A DNA stretch of 10,054 nt from CAYGGE01 sp966250865 (GTDB lineage: Bacteria; Patescibacteriota; UBA1384; CAYGGE01): positions 1-10,054 of the forward strand of contig CBINIT010000035.1 of NCBI GenBank assembly GCA_966250865.1, given 5' to 3'. Both the position numbers and the translations under genes were made by a program. The notes under the pieces were generated by a model, which was not told where the DNA came from, made no database searches, and saw only the letters and a program-made list of their open reading frames with translations. Each line of letters begins with the position of its first letter. The first letter of the stretch is position 1. This document shows positions 1-5,365 of the stretch, piece after piece.

Positions 1-114
1 GTCTGGATCACATTGTTTTTTTGGTAACGAAGTACAAGCAACTTACAAACGAGCATTACAGTACAGTATCAGGCTTTTGGTCAATAAAGTCAATGGGATG
101 TCGGTGGCCTTATC

Positions 115-531
115 CTAGAACGCAGGCCAAATTTGCTCGAGCGCAACGCGATAAAATTGTGGCATGTTGAGCGTTTTAAGCTCTTCTCGATCAACTAGCC
201 TAAAGGTCGCACGTCCTGCCTCACCGATCGTCTCCATGGCGCCTTCTTTATCGACAAGCTGGCAGAGATAGTAAAGCACAAGCACACCATCCTGTTCATC
301 AATCGAGTCATGGATAACGTGAAGATAGGCATCAATCAACTTCACCGCCTCAATCCTAAAGCCTAGCTCTTCATGAAGTTCACGACTAACCGTCTGAACG
401 GGCTGTTCACCTCTATCTAATTTACCACCTGGCAACTCCCACTCACCTCGCTCATTTTTCCGTAGCCATACCCTACCATCTTCAAAAATAACTCCTTTGA
501 CCGATATTGGAATACGATAGGGAATGTACAT
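115..531 (-). CDS. Nudix hydrolase
   Basis: This 138-aa protein carries a complete Nudix box (G-x5-E-x7-REL-x-EE-x-G-F) at residues 36-58, starting GGKLDRGE and ending RELHEELGF. The family hydrolyses nucleoside diphosphates linked to another moiety, using Mg2+ bound by the box glutamates (here E51, E54, E55). The protein is a single small domain without a signal peptide, so it should be cytoplasmic. Its substrate cannot be read from sequence; MutT-like housecleaning of damaged dNTPs or sugar-nucleotide hydrolysis are both possible. The ATG is preceded by AGGAG at 7 nt, which supports this start. The gene lies 43 nt downstream of the DUF1801 gene on the same strand and is probably the last gene of a three-gene unit. 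The 114 nt between its stop and the window edge show no gene or clear terminator. Confidence 0.93.
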   Translation of the reverse strand: MYIPYRIPISVKGVIFEDGRVWLRKNERGEWELPGGKLDRGEQPVQTVSRELHEELGFRIEAVKLIDAYLHVIHDSIDEQDGVLVLYYLCQLVDKEGAMETIGEAGRATFRLVDREELKTLNMPQFYRVALEQIWPAF

Positions 532-574
532 GGGTCTACTCCTACTTGTATCTGAAGATACTACTGCCTAATAA

Positions 575-988
575 CTAAACTAATCCGGGATGCTTTGCGG
601 CTAGTTGAAGCACCTTCTTAAGGGCAGGCAAGTTAATATCTTCCAGTCTCTTAAACCGTATGCAACTCTTCCCGACACTCACCTTTCCAAGCTCATCACG
701 ATGCTGCTCAGCAAGGTAATGGCCATCCACAATGGAACAGATATAGATACTTACGTAGTTTTTCTGGTTTGCGAGTGAAACTGTCGGCCATTCAATAGCT
801 TCCTTTTTGTAATTCTTGTAGGGAAATGAACCATAGCCAAGCATGTTTGCAGCGAAGTGGGGCTTAAGACTTGGCGCCGCTTCCTGGATAAAAGCGTGCA
901 GAAACGTAATAAGCGCCTTGCGCTCTTCCGGCACAGAAGCGATATACTCTTCAACTGTCTTGGCTTTCGTTGATTTAAACATATTCAT
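575..988 (-). CDS. DUF1801 (YdhG/YjbR-like) domain protein
   Basis: This 137-aa protein matches the DUF1801 fold (YdhG-like, related to the YjbR/CyaY-like group). The N-terminal half is helical (TVEEYIASVPEERKAL). A conserved core follows with YGSFPYKNY near residues 52-60, the strand KNYVSIYI at 76-83, and the C-terminal signature GKSCIRFKRLEDIN at 106-119. Biochemical function is unknown for the family, and no catalytic residues can be assigned. The start at 988 has AGGAG 7 nt upstream inside the end of the preceding VOC gene. The VOC stop (TGA) and this ATG are separated by one base, so translation is probably coupled. A second in-frame ATG lies two codons later. No signal peptide or membrane segment is visible, so it is probably cytoplasmic. 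Confidence 0.85.
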   Translation of the reverse strand: MNMFKSTKAKTVEEYIASVPEERKALITFLHAFIQEAAPSLKPHFAANMLGYGSFPYKNYKKEAIEWPTVSLANQKNYVSIYICSIVDGHYLAEQHRDELGKVSVGKSCIRFKRLEDINLPALKKVLQLAAKHPGLV

Positions 989-989
989 G

Positions 990-1364
990 TCAGCTCTCCT
1001 GCTTAGGACGCCACTTCAGCTCATAGACATTGCCGTCTGGGCCCCTAAAGTGGGCCCATCGTGACTGTGTAACATCTCCATCAGTAGAACCGATAAACTC
1101 AACACCGGCCGCTTCCATCTCATTTCTAGCCGCATCGATATCTTCGACATCGAACCCAAGTACTGGACCGGTTGTGAAGTGGTGGTGACCCTTATACTCC
1201 ACTGAAAATATTTCAAAGGTCTGGCCATTGGCTAGATCGTACTTCACAAAACCCTCTTCTTCGTAAGTAGGCTGAACACCAAAGAAAGTAGTGAAAAACT
1301 CTTTTGTTTCTTCAAACTTATCTGTTCGGGTCCCGGCCCAGCTAAAACCGTTAAATGTATGCAT
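990..1364 (-). CDS. VOC family (glyoxalase/bleomycin resistance-like) protein
   Basis: This 124-aa protein is a vicinal-oxygen-chelate (VOC) domain. It shows the opening strand-helix unit (FSWAGTRTDKFEETKEFFTTFFG, residues 7-29), the central HHFTTGPVLGFDVEDID stretch (61-77) and the diagnostic ending HFRGPDGNVYELKW (105-118), in which E115 is the usual metal-ligand position. VOC proteins include metal-dependent isomerases, dioxygenases and antibiotic-binding proteins; the activity here is not assignable. The reading frame is open up to 1502, but I place the start at 1364. That ATG has GAGGAG 6 nt upstream and begins the domain normally, while the extra 46 residues would be read from the divergent intergenic region. 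A TATAGT -10-like box lies at 1383-1388 on this strand. The stop is one base from the DUF1801 start. Confidence 0.88.
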   Translation of the reverse strand: MHTFNGFSWAGTRTDKFEETKEFFTTFFGVQPTYEEEGFVKYDLANGQTFEIFSVEYKGHHHFTTGPVLGFDVEDIDAARNEMEAAGVEFIGSTDGDVTQSRWAHFRGPDGNVYELKWRPKQES

Positions 1365-1430
1365 CTTAGGCTCCTCTATGAAACTATACTCTTTTTCATA
1401 CAGCAAAGAATAGTACTCAGATAAAACTGC

Positions 1431-1460
1431 TTGATACAAGAATGGCAGCTGGGGTAGAAT
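1431..1460 (+). promoter_or_regulatory. Predicted sigma70-type promoter of the YdeI-like gene, leaderless arrangement
   Basis: TTGATA at 1431-1436 and TAGAAT at 1455-1460 are separated by 18 bp. The predicted transcription start, about 7 nt past the -10 box, falls on the A of the ATG at 1467. No purine-rich ribosome binding site is at normal distance; the only candidate, GGGGT, lies inside the promoter. Confidence 0.5.
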
Positions 1461-1466
1461 AAACTC

Positions 1467-1778
1467 ATGACGAAACAAGAAGTGTCTGGCGGCACCGTAC
1501 ACACGTTGCCCGAAGACCTAAAGAAGGCCTTGACGGCTTCGCCGGTAGCACATGCCAAATGGGAAAGCTTGACTCCGCTCGCTCGCAATGAATGGATTTG
1601 TTGGAATACCCTAGTTAAACAGCAGAAAACCAGAGATGACCACGTCAGGCGAACTATTGCAGAACTACAAGAGGGCAAACGCCGGCCCTGCTGCTGGATC
1701 GGCTGTATCCACCGCACCGACAAACCCATAAGTAAATCAGTACAATGGGTTCTCGATAATCGATCTAAGACGACGTAA
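1467..1778 (+). CDS. YdeI/OmpD-associated (OmdA-like) family protein
   Basis: This 103-aa protein resembles the C-terminal YdeI/OmpD-associated domain. It has a region LPEDLKKALTASPVAHAKWESL (residues 14-35), then SLTPLARNEWICWN (34-47) and the helix KTRDDHVRRTIAELQEGK (54-71). These correspond to the family's LSP..RRE and K..TR..R motifs. The tail RRPCCWIGCIHR (72-83) holds three cysteines and a histidine (C75, C76, C80, H82), which could bind a metal, although I know no demonstrated function for it. The family has been linked loosely to bacteriocin or stress tolerance, which should not be taken as a function here. No membrane segment is visible. The gene is divergent from the VOC gene, and its mRNA probably begins at the start codon. 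Confidence 0.8.
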   Translation: MTKQEVSGGTVHTLPEDLKKALTASPVAHAKWESLTPLARNEWICWNTLVKQQKTRDDHVRRTIAELQEGKRRPCCWIGCIHRTDKPISKSVQWVLDNRSKTT

Positions 1779-1791
1779 CCTACCCATTGTA
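1741..1791 (+). terminator. Long-looped inverted repeat, possible terminator of the YdeI-like gene
   Basis: TACAATGGGT (1741-1750) and ACCCATTGTA (1782-1791) form an exact 10-bp inverted repeat around a 31-nt loop. It spans the last codons and stop of the gene and is followed by a T-rich stretch (GTATTTCTGTTTG). The position fits a terminator between two converging genes. The loop is long and the T tract is interrupted, so this is uncertain. Confidence 0.3.
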
Positions 1792-1833
1792 GTATTTCTG
1801 TTTGATCCTTATTAGCCAGAGAGGCTCAAACTA

Positions 1834-2226
1834 TTATCTCTGCCACTGCAGAACTTCAGGCGAGAAATCAAGCTGATAAATGGGAATTCCTAAAGAGAGA
1901 CCGTACTTCACAATCGGCCGGTACTCTTCAATGTTCTTTGGGTTAACTTTGAAAAAATTATTCGTAAAGACCACGTAATGATACTGATCATTCTTAAAAT
2001 CTGCATACCAATCACTATGGTCGTTATCGAATGAATGGCTAATCTTCTGAACCACCGTATCAATCTGGTCTTCAGGAATCTCAACGGTATGGAGGGTCCA
2101 CTGCTTCAACCAAGGCGTTTTGTGACCTTCGGCTACCTGCTCAACGTTTGTACGAACTATCTTCAAATCATCAAGAACAGTTCTGTCCGCCAAACTCTCT
2201 TCAATAATAACACCTTGGTAATTCAT
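1834..2226 (-). CDS. Conserved hypothetical protein, about 130 aa
   Basis: I recognise no named domain in this 130-aa soluble protein. It is acidic with many aromatics. It opens with a strand-like segment (NYQGVIIEESL), has a central WTLHTVEIPEDQID (residues 43-56) and a segment SDWYADFKNDQYHYVVFTNN (71-90), and ends with VKYGLSLGIPIYQLDFSPE (106-124). The pattern of YHYVVF followed by FKVNPKNIEEY and YGLSLGIP resembles short hypothetical proteins common in Patescibacteria; that is recollection, not a search result. Upstream on this strand are AGGAGG 12 nt from the ATG, a closer GGGAG, and a TATAGT box at 2260-2265. A small inverted repeat (AGACA-5-TGTCT, 2283-2297) lies in the -35 area and could be an operator. 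The gene converges on the YdeI-like gene. Confidence 0.8.
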   Translation of the reverse strand: MNYQGVIIEESLADRTVLDDLKIVRTNVEQVAEGHKTPWLKQWTLHTVEIPEDQIDTVVQKISHSFDNDHSDWYADFKNDQYHYVVFTNNFFKVNPKNIEEYRPIVKYGLSLGIPIYQLDFSPEVLQWQR

Positions 2227-2346
2227 CTTGCTCCCTAGCCTCCTTGATCTTGCCTATCAACTATACCCTTTTCTTGTAGTAAAGACACTTTTTGTCTCTA
2301 GAAACGCACAGCTATTGCTAGCCACCTATGTAATGTCATTTAGTAG

Positions 2347-2375
2347 TTGTTGTTTGTTTTCGGATATGGTATTAA
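2347..2375 (+). promoter_or_regulatory. Possible promoter of the structured leader and small membrane protein
   Basis: TTGTTG (2347-2352) and TATTAA (2370-2375) are spaced by 17 bp, predicting a transcript start near 2382. This lies about 140 nt upstream of the 66-aa membrane protein gene and just before the cluster of inverted repeats. Both boxes deviate from consensus, so support is moderate to weak. Confidence 0.35.
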
Positions 2376-2381
2376 GAAGTT

Positions 2382-2513
2382 GATTGGTTTCAATACTCCT
2401 GTCCTGCCCTTGGGGTACATCAAAAGGAGTCCGATCTCAAATCAAGGGCCCCAACTATTCAAAACCTTTACTAAAAGGTGGTCGAGTTGGATAGTCTTAT
2501 CAAGCAACTATCT
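2382..2513 (+). other. Structured leader or small RNA candidate with nested inverted repeats
   Basis: This stretch has no convincing coding frame but carries several complementary segments. ATTG/CAAT brackets 2383-2394, and ACTCCT (2395-2400) pairs with AGGAGT (2425-2430). GCCCTTG (2406-2412) pairs with CAAGGGC (2443-2449), while the overlapping TTGGGG (2410-2415) pairs with CCCCAA (2449-2454), so these two are alternatives. CCAACT (2451-2456) pairs with AGTTGG (2485-2490) and encloses a hairpin ACCTTT-ACTA-AAAGGT (2464-2479). GATAGT (2490-2495) pairs with ACTATC (2507-2512), which directly precedes the GGAG ribosome site of the next gene. I do not recognise it as a known riboswitch or small RNA family. 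Confidence 0.35.
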
Positions 2514-2524
2514 TTGGAGAATAG

Positions 2525-2725
2525 ATGGATAATAAAGAATTCAACAAAGCTATGGAAGAGTCAGTGCAGAAAACCATGCTCGAAAAGCCTGACTATTGGC
2601 TCACCCGAAGATCTCGATGGGATGAGTGGGGCTCACCGGTAGGACTGTCACTTGGCTGGGCGTTATTTATCGTCCCGCTTGGGCTGTTCCTCTGGCTACT
2701 GCATCTTGCCGGACTCATTGGCTAA
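2525..2725 (+). CDS. Small single-span membrane protein (66 aa), unknown function
   Basis: This 66-aa protein has a charged N-terminal half (DNKEFNKAMEESVQKTMLEKPDYWLTRRSRWDEW) followed by one hydrophobic segment at about residues 40-62 (GLSLGWALFIVPLGLFLWLL). It is probably a membrane protein with the charged part in the cytoplasm, since the RR and R residues precede the span. I do not recognise the family. The ATG is preceded by GGAG at 5 nt. A region rich in potential RNA structure runs up to the ribosome binding site, and a very strong terminator begins 6 nt after the stop. The gene therefore appears to be its own short transcription unit. A real gene is favoured by the start signal, the membrane segment and the terminator position, although homologues cannot be checked here. 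Confidence 0.7.
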   Translation: MDNKEFNKAMEESVQKTMLEKPDYWLTRRSRWDEWGSPVGLSLGWALFIVPLGLFLWLLHLAGLIG

Positions 2726-2731
2726 GAGAAA

Positions 2732-2768
2732 AATAAAATCGCCCCGAGAATATCGGGGCGATTTTATT
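2732..2768. terminator. Bidirectional intrinsic terminator
   Basis: A perfect 16-bp stem (AATAAAATCGCCCCGA paired with TCGGGGCGATTTTATT) closes a 5-nt loop, GAATA. The GC core flanked by A and T runs works in both directions. It would end the small membrane protein transcript on the plus strand and the PhnB-like transcript on the minus strand, where a T-rich stretch also follows. Confidence 0.95.
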
Positions 2769-2828
2769 GCATTGAATAACCTCTATGAAGAAAACCTTCT
2801 TAGAGAACCTACGCAAAAGACTACTTCA

Positions 2829-3254
2829 TTAAGTACGAGAAAACTCAATAATCCATTCAATACCATACTTATCTCGAAACATGCCCGCGTAGGAGTCCCA
2901 CGGACTGTCGCCCATTGGTCCCTCTACTTCTCCATCAGCCGAAAGACCATTGAATAGTCTGTCAGCCTCTTCTTTGCTTTCTGCACGTACTAAAATTTTG
3001 CTTCGATTTTCTTGTTCATTGACTTGCCCTAGTACTTCCGGGACATCATTGGCAATCAACATAGTACTGCTGCCAATAGGAAGAGCAATATACATTATTT
3101 TGTTTTCTTCTTTTTCTGGCACAGGAAATTCGTCGCTCGCAACATCTTTAAAACGTACCACCTTCGCGAACTCTCCACCGAAAACCGACTTGTAGAATGT
3201 AAACGCTTCTTCAGCATTACCGTTGAAATTAATCCAAGGATGTAGTGTATTCAT
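2829..3254 (-). CDS. PhnB-like VOC family protein
   Basis: This 141-aa protein begins HPWINFNGNAEEAFTFY (residues 5-21) followed by KSVFGGEF, the typical opening of the PhnB-like/3-demethylubiquinone methyltransferase-like branch of the VOC superfamily. It ends with SPWDSYAGMFRDKYGIEW (117-134), the usual closing signature. Despite the family names, these small proteins have no established methyltransferase activity; function is unknown, and the sequence indicates a soluble cytoplasmic protein. The frame extends upstream to 3281, but the ATG at 3254 matches the family start. No ribosome binding site precedes it. A TATTAT -10-like box at 3261-3266 ends 6 nt before the ATG, so the transcript may be leaderless. 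The promoter abuts the terminator of the upstream ATPase gene. Confidence 0.88.
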   Translation of the reverse strand: MNTLHPWINFNGNAEEAFTFYKSVFGGEFAKVVRFKDVASDEFPVPEKEENKIMYIALPIGSSTMLIANDVPEVLGQVNEQENRSKILVRAESKEEADRLFNGLSADGEVEGPMGDSPWDSYAGMFRDKYGIEWIIEFSRT

Positions 3255-3260
3255 ACAGTA

Positions 3261-3266
3261 ATAATA
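3261..3266 (-). promoter_or_regulatory. -10-like box of a predicted leaderless PhnB-like gene
   Basis: On the minus strand TATTAT (5 of 6 matches to TATAAT) is followed by six bases and then the ATG. The -35 region at 17-19 bp is weak (TTCTGT/TCTGTT) and lies in the T tract of the upstream terminator. The start codon lacks a ribosome binding site. Confidence 0.4.
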
Positions 3267-3287
3267 ACAAAGTCTCGTCAAAAAAAC

Positions 3288-3326
3288 AGAACAAAAACGA
3301 CCACCCTAGCTGGTCATCTTTGTTCT
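3288..3326 (-). terminator. Intrinsic terminator of the AAA+ ATPase gene
   Basis: Outer arms AGAACAAA (3288-3295) and TTTGTTCT (3319-3326) and inner arms GACCA (3299-3303) and TGGTC (3311-3315) form a two-part hairpin with a 7-nt loop. On the minus strand it is followed directly by a run of seven T residues. It lies 28 nt after the ATPase stop codon. Confidence 0.85.
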
Positions 3327-3353
3327 GGCTCCGCTTGGTGGACAACGTTAGAA

Positions 3354-4553
3354 CTATTGTTCTGAATCATTCTGAGATGATTCAAACTTCATGGTTCTTT
3401 TCATGAAGCCCTCGAAAAGAGGTACGGTAAAAGCTGTGTCTCCGTAAGTAGGGCTATAGATCATACCTTTCTTAATTAAACTATCTCGTACCGGCGCTAT
3501 ATTCTGCACTTTTACGCCCATTATTTCTGCAATGTCGCCCGACCTGTGAGTTCCTGGTCCTAGTTCAGCCATTGCGCGAAGATAGTCTTTTTCTCGACGA
3601 GTAAGTCTATCAAATCGTACTCGAAAAAAATTAGTGTCTAACCGCTTAATAGCAACCTCTGTAACTTGCTTGACTACCGGCAGACTAATAGGTGATTCCT
3701 GTGCCATTTTCCAAGATTGATAGCCCCACTCCTGGAGAAAATAAGGATACCTTTCTGTTATATTTAATATCTCGTCAAGTGCATCCGAACTAAACTCAAC
3801 CGATTGCTGCTTAACAGGCGCTTGCAATGCTGACTCTGCATCCTCAATCTCTAACGGACCTACTTGAGGGTAGTCAAATAATCGTTCAGCGTAAGATTTT
3901 GCATTACCAGCCTTACCGAGTAGCTGAGGCAAGCCTGCTCCAATCACGATAATTGGCAATGATCGCTGTGTTATCTTGTGTATAGCCATGATTAATGAAC
4001 TTAATTCGCGATCCTCAAGGTATTGAATCTCATCAATAATGATGGCAATGGCCGTACCTTTATCCTTAGCGGCCTCACCTAAGGCTATGAAAAGCTGGGC
4101 TAGATCTGTCTCTAAGTCCCCGCTATCAGCTGTACCCAACTCAGGGTCAATATCAATTCCAAATTCAAATGCCCCCTGAGGATTCACCTTCAGTACAAAA
4201 CTCTTCAGTACTTTGATCGCTCTCTTGACCTTATCGTTAACCATTTCACCGATATCAAGAGTAAGGAGTAACTGTCGTAAATAAGGAGTTAATAGTTCAG
4301 CAAAGCTTTTATCATCCCTTGCTTCGATCATTATTGGCTTATAGTCATTTTCCTCTGCTAGGATTTCGATCTCTCTCAAGAGCACGGTCTTTCCCACACC
4401 TCGTAATCCGACTAACATCATGCTTTTCTCGGCTCTACCCGCCTTAATTCGACCCAAAGCGACCATGGCCTGCTCTAATATTTCTGAGCGTCCCGCTAAT
4501 TCTGGCGGTGGTGAACCAGCCCCTGGAGAAAATGGATTCTTTAGTTGATTCAT
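3354..4553 (-). CDS. AAA+ ATPase of the Orc1/Cdc6 or archaeal-ATPase type with C-terminal winged helix
   Basis: The 399-aa protein has a Walker A GLRGVGKT (residues 49-56), a Walker B AIIIDEIQYL (170-179), a sensor-1-like strand LPIIVIGAGLP (199-209) and a lid region with YPYFLQEWGYQSW (269-281). The C-terminal part (about 311-375; LTRREKDYLRAMAELG, then IAEIMGVKVQNIAPVRDSLIKKGMIY) reads as a winged helix that could bind DNA. The layout resembles Orc1/Cdc6-like and archaeal-type ATPases in bacteria, whose roles are mostly unknown. The ATG has no ribosome binding site; a -10-like TAAACT ends 7 nt upstream, so it may be leaderless. The upstream region holds eight copies of TAAACT/AGTTTA, suggesting this protein or a partner binds there. 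No transposase, toxin or partner gene adjoins it, and a terminator follows. A TniB-like or regulatory role cannot be excluded. Confidence 0.88.
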   Translation of the reverse strand: MNQLKNPFSPGAGSPPPELAGRSEILEQAMVALGRIKAGRAEKSMMLVGLRGVGKTVLLREIEILAEENDYKPIMIEARDDKSFAELLTPYLRQLLLTLDIGEMVNDKVKRAIKVLKSFVLKVNPQGAFEFGIDIDPELGTADSGDLETDLAQLFIALGEAAKDKGTAIAIIIDEIQYLEDRELSSLIMAIHKITQRSLPIIVIGAGLPQLLGKAGNAKSYAERLFDYPQVGPLEIEDAESALQAPVKQQSVEFSSDALDEILNITERYPYFLQEWGYQSWKMAQESPISLPVVKQVTEVAIKRLDTNFFRVRFDRLTRREKDYLRAMAELGPGTHRSGDIAEIMGVKVQNIAPVRDSLIKKGMIYSPTYGDTAFTVPLFEGFMKRTMKFESSQNDSEQ

Positions 4554-4560
4554 AAAAGTA

Positions 4561-4589
4561 AGTTTAGCGTAGTTTAGCGATCAATACAA
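4561..4589 (-). promoter_or_regulatory. Predicted promoter of the ATPase gene, leaderless arrangement
   Basis: On the minus strand TTGTAT (4589-4584) and TAAACT (4566-4561) are spaced by 17 bp. The -10 box ends 7 nt before the ATG at 4553, and no ribosome binding site exists. The -10 box is itself one copy of the repeated hexamer, so a protein binding the array would block this promoter. Confidence 0.45.
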
Positions 4590-4675
4590 TAAACTTCGTA
4601 AACTCTATAAACTCTTAATAAGATGAACTTGGATTTTAGGAAGTTTATGTGAATTTGAAATAAACTTTGTAAACT
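4561..4675. repeat. Array of eight TAAACT/AGTTTA hexamers upstream of the ATPase gene
   Basis: AGTTTA occurs at 4561, 4571 and 4642; TAAACT occurs at 4590, 4599, 4608, 4661 and 4670. The 4590-4613 group is a tandem 9-bp repeat (TAAACTTCG, TAAACTCTA, then TAAACTCTT). The 4661/4670 pair has the same 9-bp step. The 4561/4571 pair is a 10-bp tandem of AGTTTAGCG. Two oppositely oriented groups face each other across 4577-4589, and AGTTTA at 4642 faces the 4661/4670 pair. The surroundings are AT-rich. The array covers the ATPase promoter, which suggests autoregulation or an iteron-like binding site. Confidence 0.75.
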
Positions 4676-4709
4676 TTTTATATCTACATAAATATCCTAT
4701 AAATCAAAA

Positions 4710-4749
4710 AGGTTCGACCTTCCTGCCAGGGTGACAGTAAATCGAACCT
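4710..4749 (-). terminator. Intrinsic terminator of the copper-resistance operon
   Basis: AGGTTCGA and TCGAACCT (4710-4717 and 4742-4749) form an 8-bp stem. Inside it, CTGTC and GGCAG on the minus strand add a 5-bp inner stem with one G-T pair around ACCCT. On the minus strand the hairpin is followed by TTTTTGATTTAT. It lies 69 nt after the last operon stop codon and stops read-through into the ATPase gene. A further TCGAACCT copy at 4784-4791 could pair with 4710-4717 instead. Confidence 0.75.
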
Positions 4750-4818
4750 GTTAATATCGTTGGCTCTCCTTAACGGAAGAGATTCGAACCTTTTATACCG
4801 CCAATCATACGTAGCTCG

Positions 4819-5148
4819 TTATTGCTTCTTGCCTTTTATTGCGACGCTCACTCCGATAAGAATAGCGCCTAAGAACACATTGAAATACCCTGAGTAAAAA
4901 TGGGGATCAAGAGTTGAGTGAAGCTTGTCAAACGCGCTTTGATCGATAGACTGACGAGCAGACTCGAGAATCAAAAGCGCATTGGTATTTCCAGCGATAG
5001 CAATATGTGCTGCACCGATAGCAAGCAGCAGAAATCCTGCGCCTCGCAAAAAAGCCTTAGCAGTATCGCTATTCTTATTAGAGTAGCCAATCATTAAGAT
5101 GGCTAGGCCAATAATTGGCAGTATCGAGAAGCCTATGTAATCATTCAT
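4819..5148 (-). CDS. Small multi-span membrane protein (109 aa) ending the copper operon
   Basis: I do not recognise the family. The 109-aa protein has three hydrophobic segments at about residues 5-22 (IGFSILPIIGLAILMIGY), 35-53 (RGAGFLLLAIGAAHIAIAG) and 87-104 (GYFNVFLGAILIGVSVAI). A more polar loop lies between the second and third (ESARQSIDQSAFDKLHSTLDPHFYS). Histidines H48, H77 and H83 sit near the membrane and might contact metal, but this is only a possibility. The frame is open to 5220, yet the ATG at 5148 is preferred because GGAG lies 6 nt upstream and the longer version would overlap the 64-aa gene. The gap to that gene's stop is 13 nt, and a terminator follows, so it closes the copper operon. 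Confidence 0.75.
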   Translation of the reverse strand: MNDYIGFSILPIIGLAILMIGYSNKNSDTAKAFLRGAGFLLLAIGAAHIAIAGNTNALLILESARQSIDQSAFDKLHSTLDPHFYSGYFNVFLGAILIGVSVAIKGKKQ

Positions 5149-5161
5149 GACAAACTCCGTC

Positions 5162-5356
5162 CTACTTATTCCGTTGATGTGTTCGGTACATACCCCAGTT
5201 ATGCAAGATAATACCAGCAATTAAGAGGATGTACACATAGGAGCGAAGATAATCGGCCAGTAGAATGCCGAGGGCGAGAGCAATACCACAAGCTCCAAAC
5301 AAAGAAGCTTGATACTCGCCATAGCTAGCTTTCGTGAGCTTTTCATTCGAGTGCAT
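5162..5356 (-). CDS. Small two-span membrane protein (64 aa), copper operon
   Basis: This 64-aa protein has two hydrophobic segments, about residues 17-34 (ASLFGACGIALALGILLA) and 38-53 (RSYVYILLIAGIILHN). It has a polar N-terminus and a basic C-terminal tail (MYRTHQRNK), so both ends are probably cytoplasmic. The HNWGMYRTHQR ending is a pattern I associate with small hypothetical membrane proteins, but I cannot name a family. The start has AAGGAG 5 nt upstream, and this ribosome site includes the stop codon of the preceding 34-aa gene (TAAGGAG), giving strong coupling. Membership in the copper operon suggests an accessory envelope role, which is inference only. Confidence 0.75.
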   Translation of the reverse strand: MHSNEKLTKASYGEYQASLFGACGIALALGILLADYLRSYVYILLIAGIILHNWGMYRTHQRNK

Positions 5357-5365
5357 ACCTACTCC

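Noticed and set aside
441..520. UGA recoding as in some Patescibacteria
   Set aside because: TGA serves as a normal stop in several genes (for example at 990-992 and 5867-5869), and tryptophans are encoded by TGG, so the standard code applies.
1365..1502. 46-residue N-terminal extension of the VOC protein
   Set aside because: The internal ATG at 1364 has a good ribosome site and starts the domain; the extension runs through the promoter region and into the divergent gene.
1814..1826. Short hairpin AGCC-AGAGA-GGCT between converging genes as a terminator
   Set aside because: The stem is only 4 bp and no T run follows; the 10-bp inverted repeat at 1741-1791 is a better candidate.
2652..2957. 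Plus-strand frame of 101 codons across the terminator
   Set aside because: It passes through the strong 2732-2768 hairpin and overlaps the PhnB-like gene on the other strand, with no ribosome site.
4561..4675. CRISPR array
   Set aside because: Repeats are 6-9 bp with almost no spacers, occur in both orientations, and no cas gene is nearby.
4710..4795. tRNA-like T-loop sequences (GGTTCGAATC on the minus strand) suggesting a tRNA gene or an attachment site
   Set aside because: No matching acceptor stem, D arm or anticodon arm can be built, and two of the copies form the arms of a terminator. No integrase or direct repeat of a tRNA 3' end is present.
5149..5220. Longer start for the 109-aa membrane protein
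   Set aside because: It would overlap the 64-aa gene and lacks a ribosome site, while the ATG at 5148 has GGAG at 6 nt.
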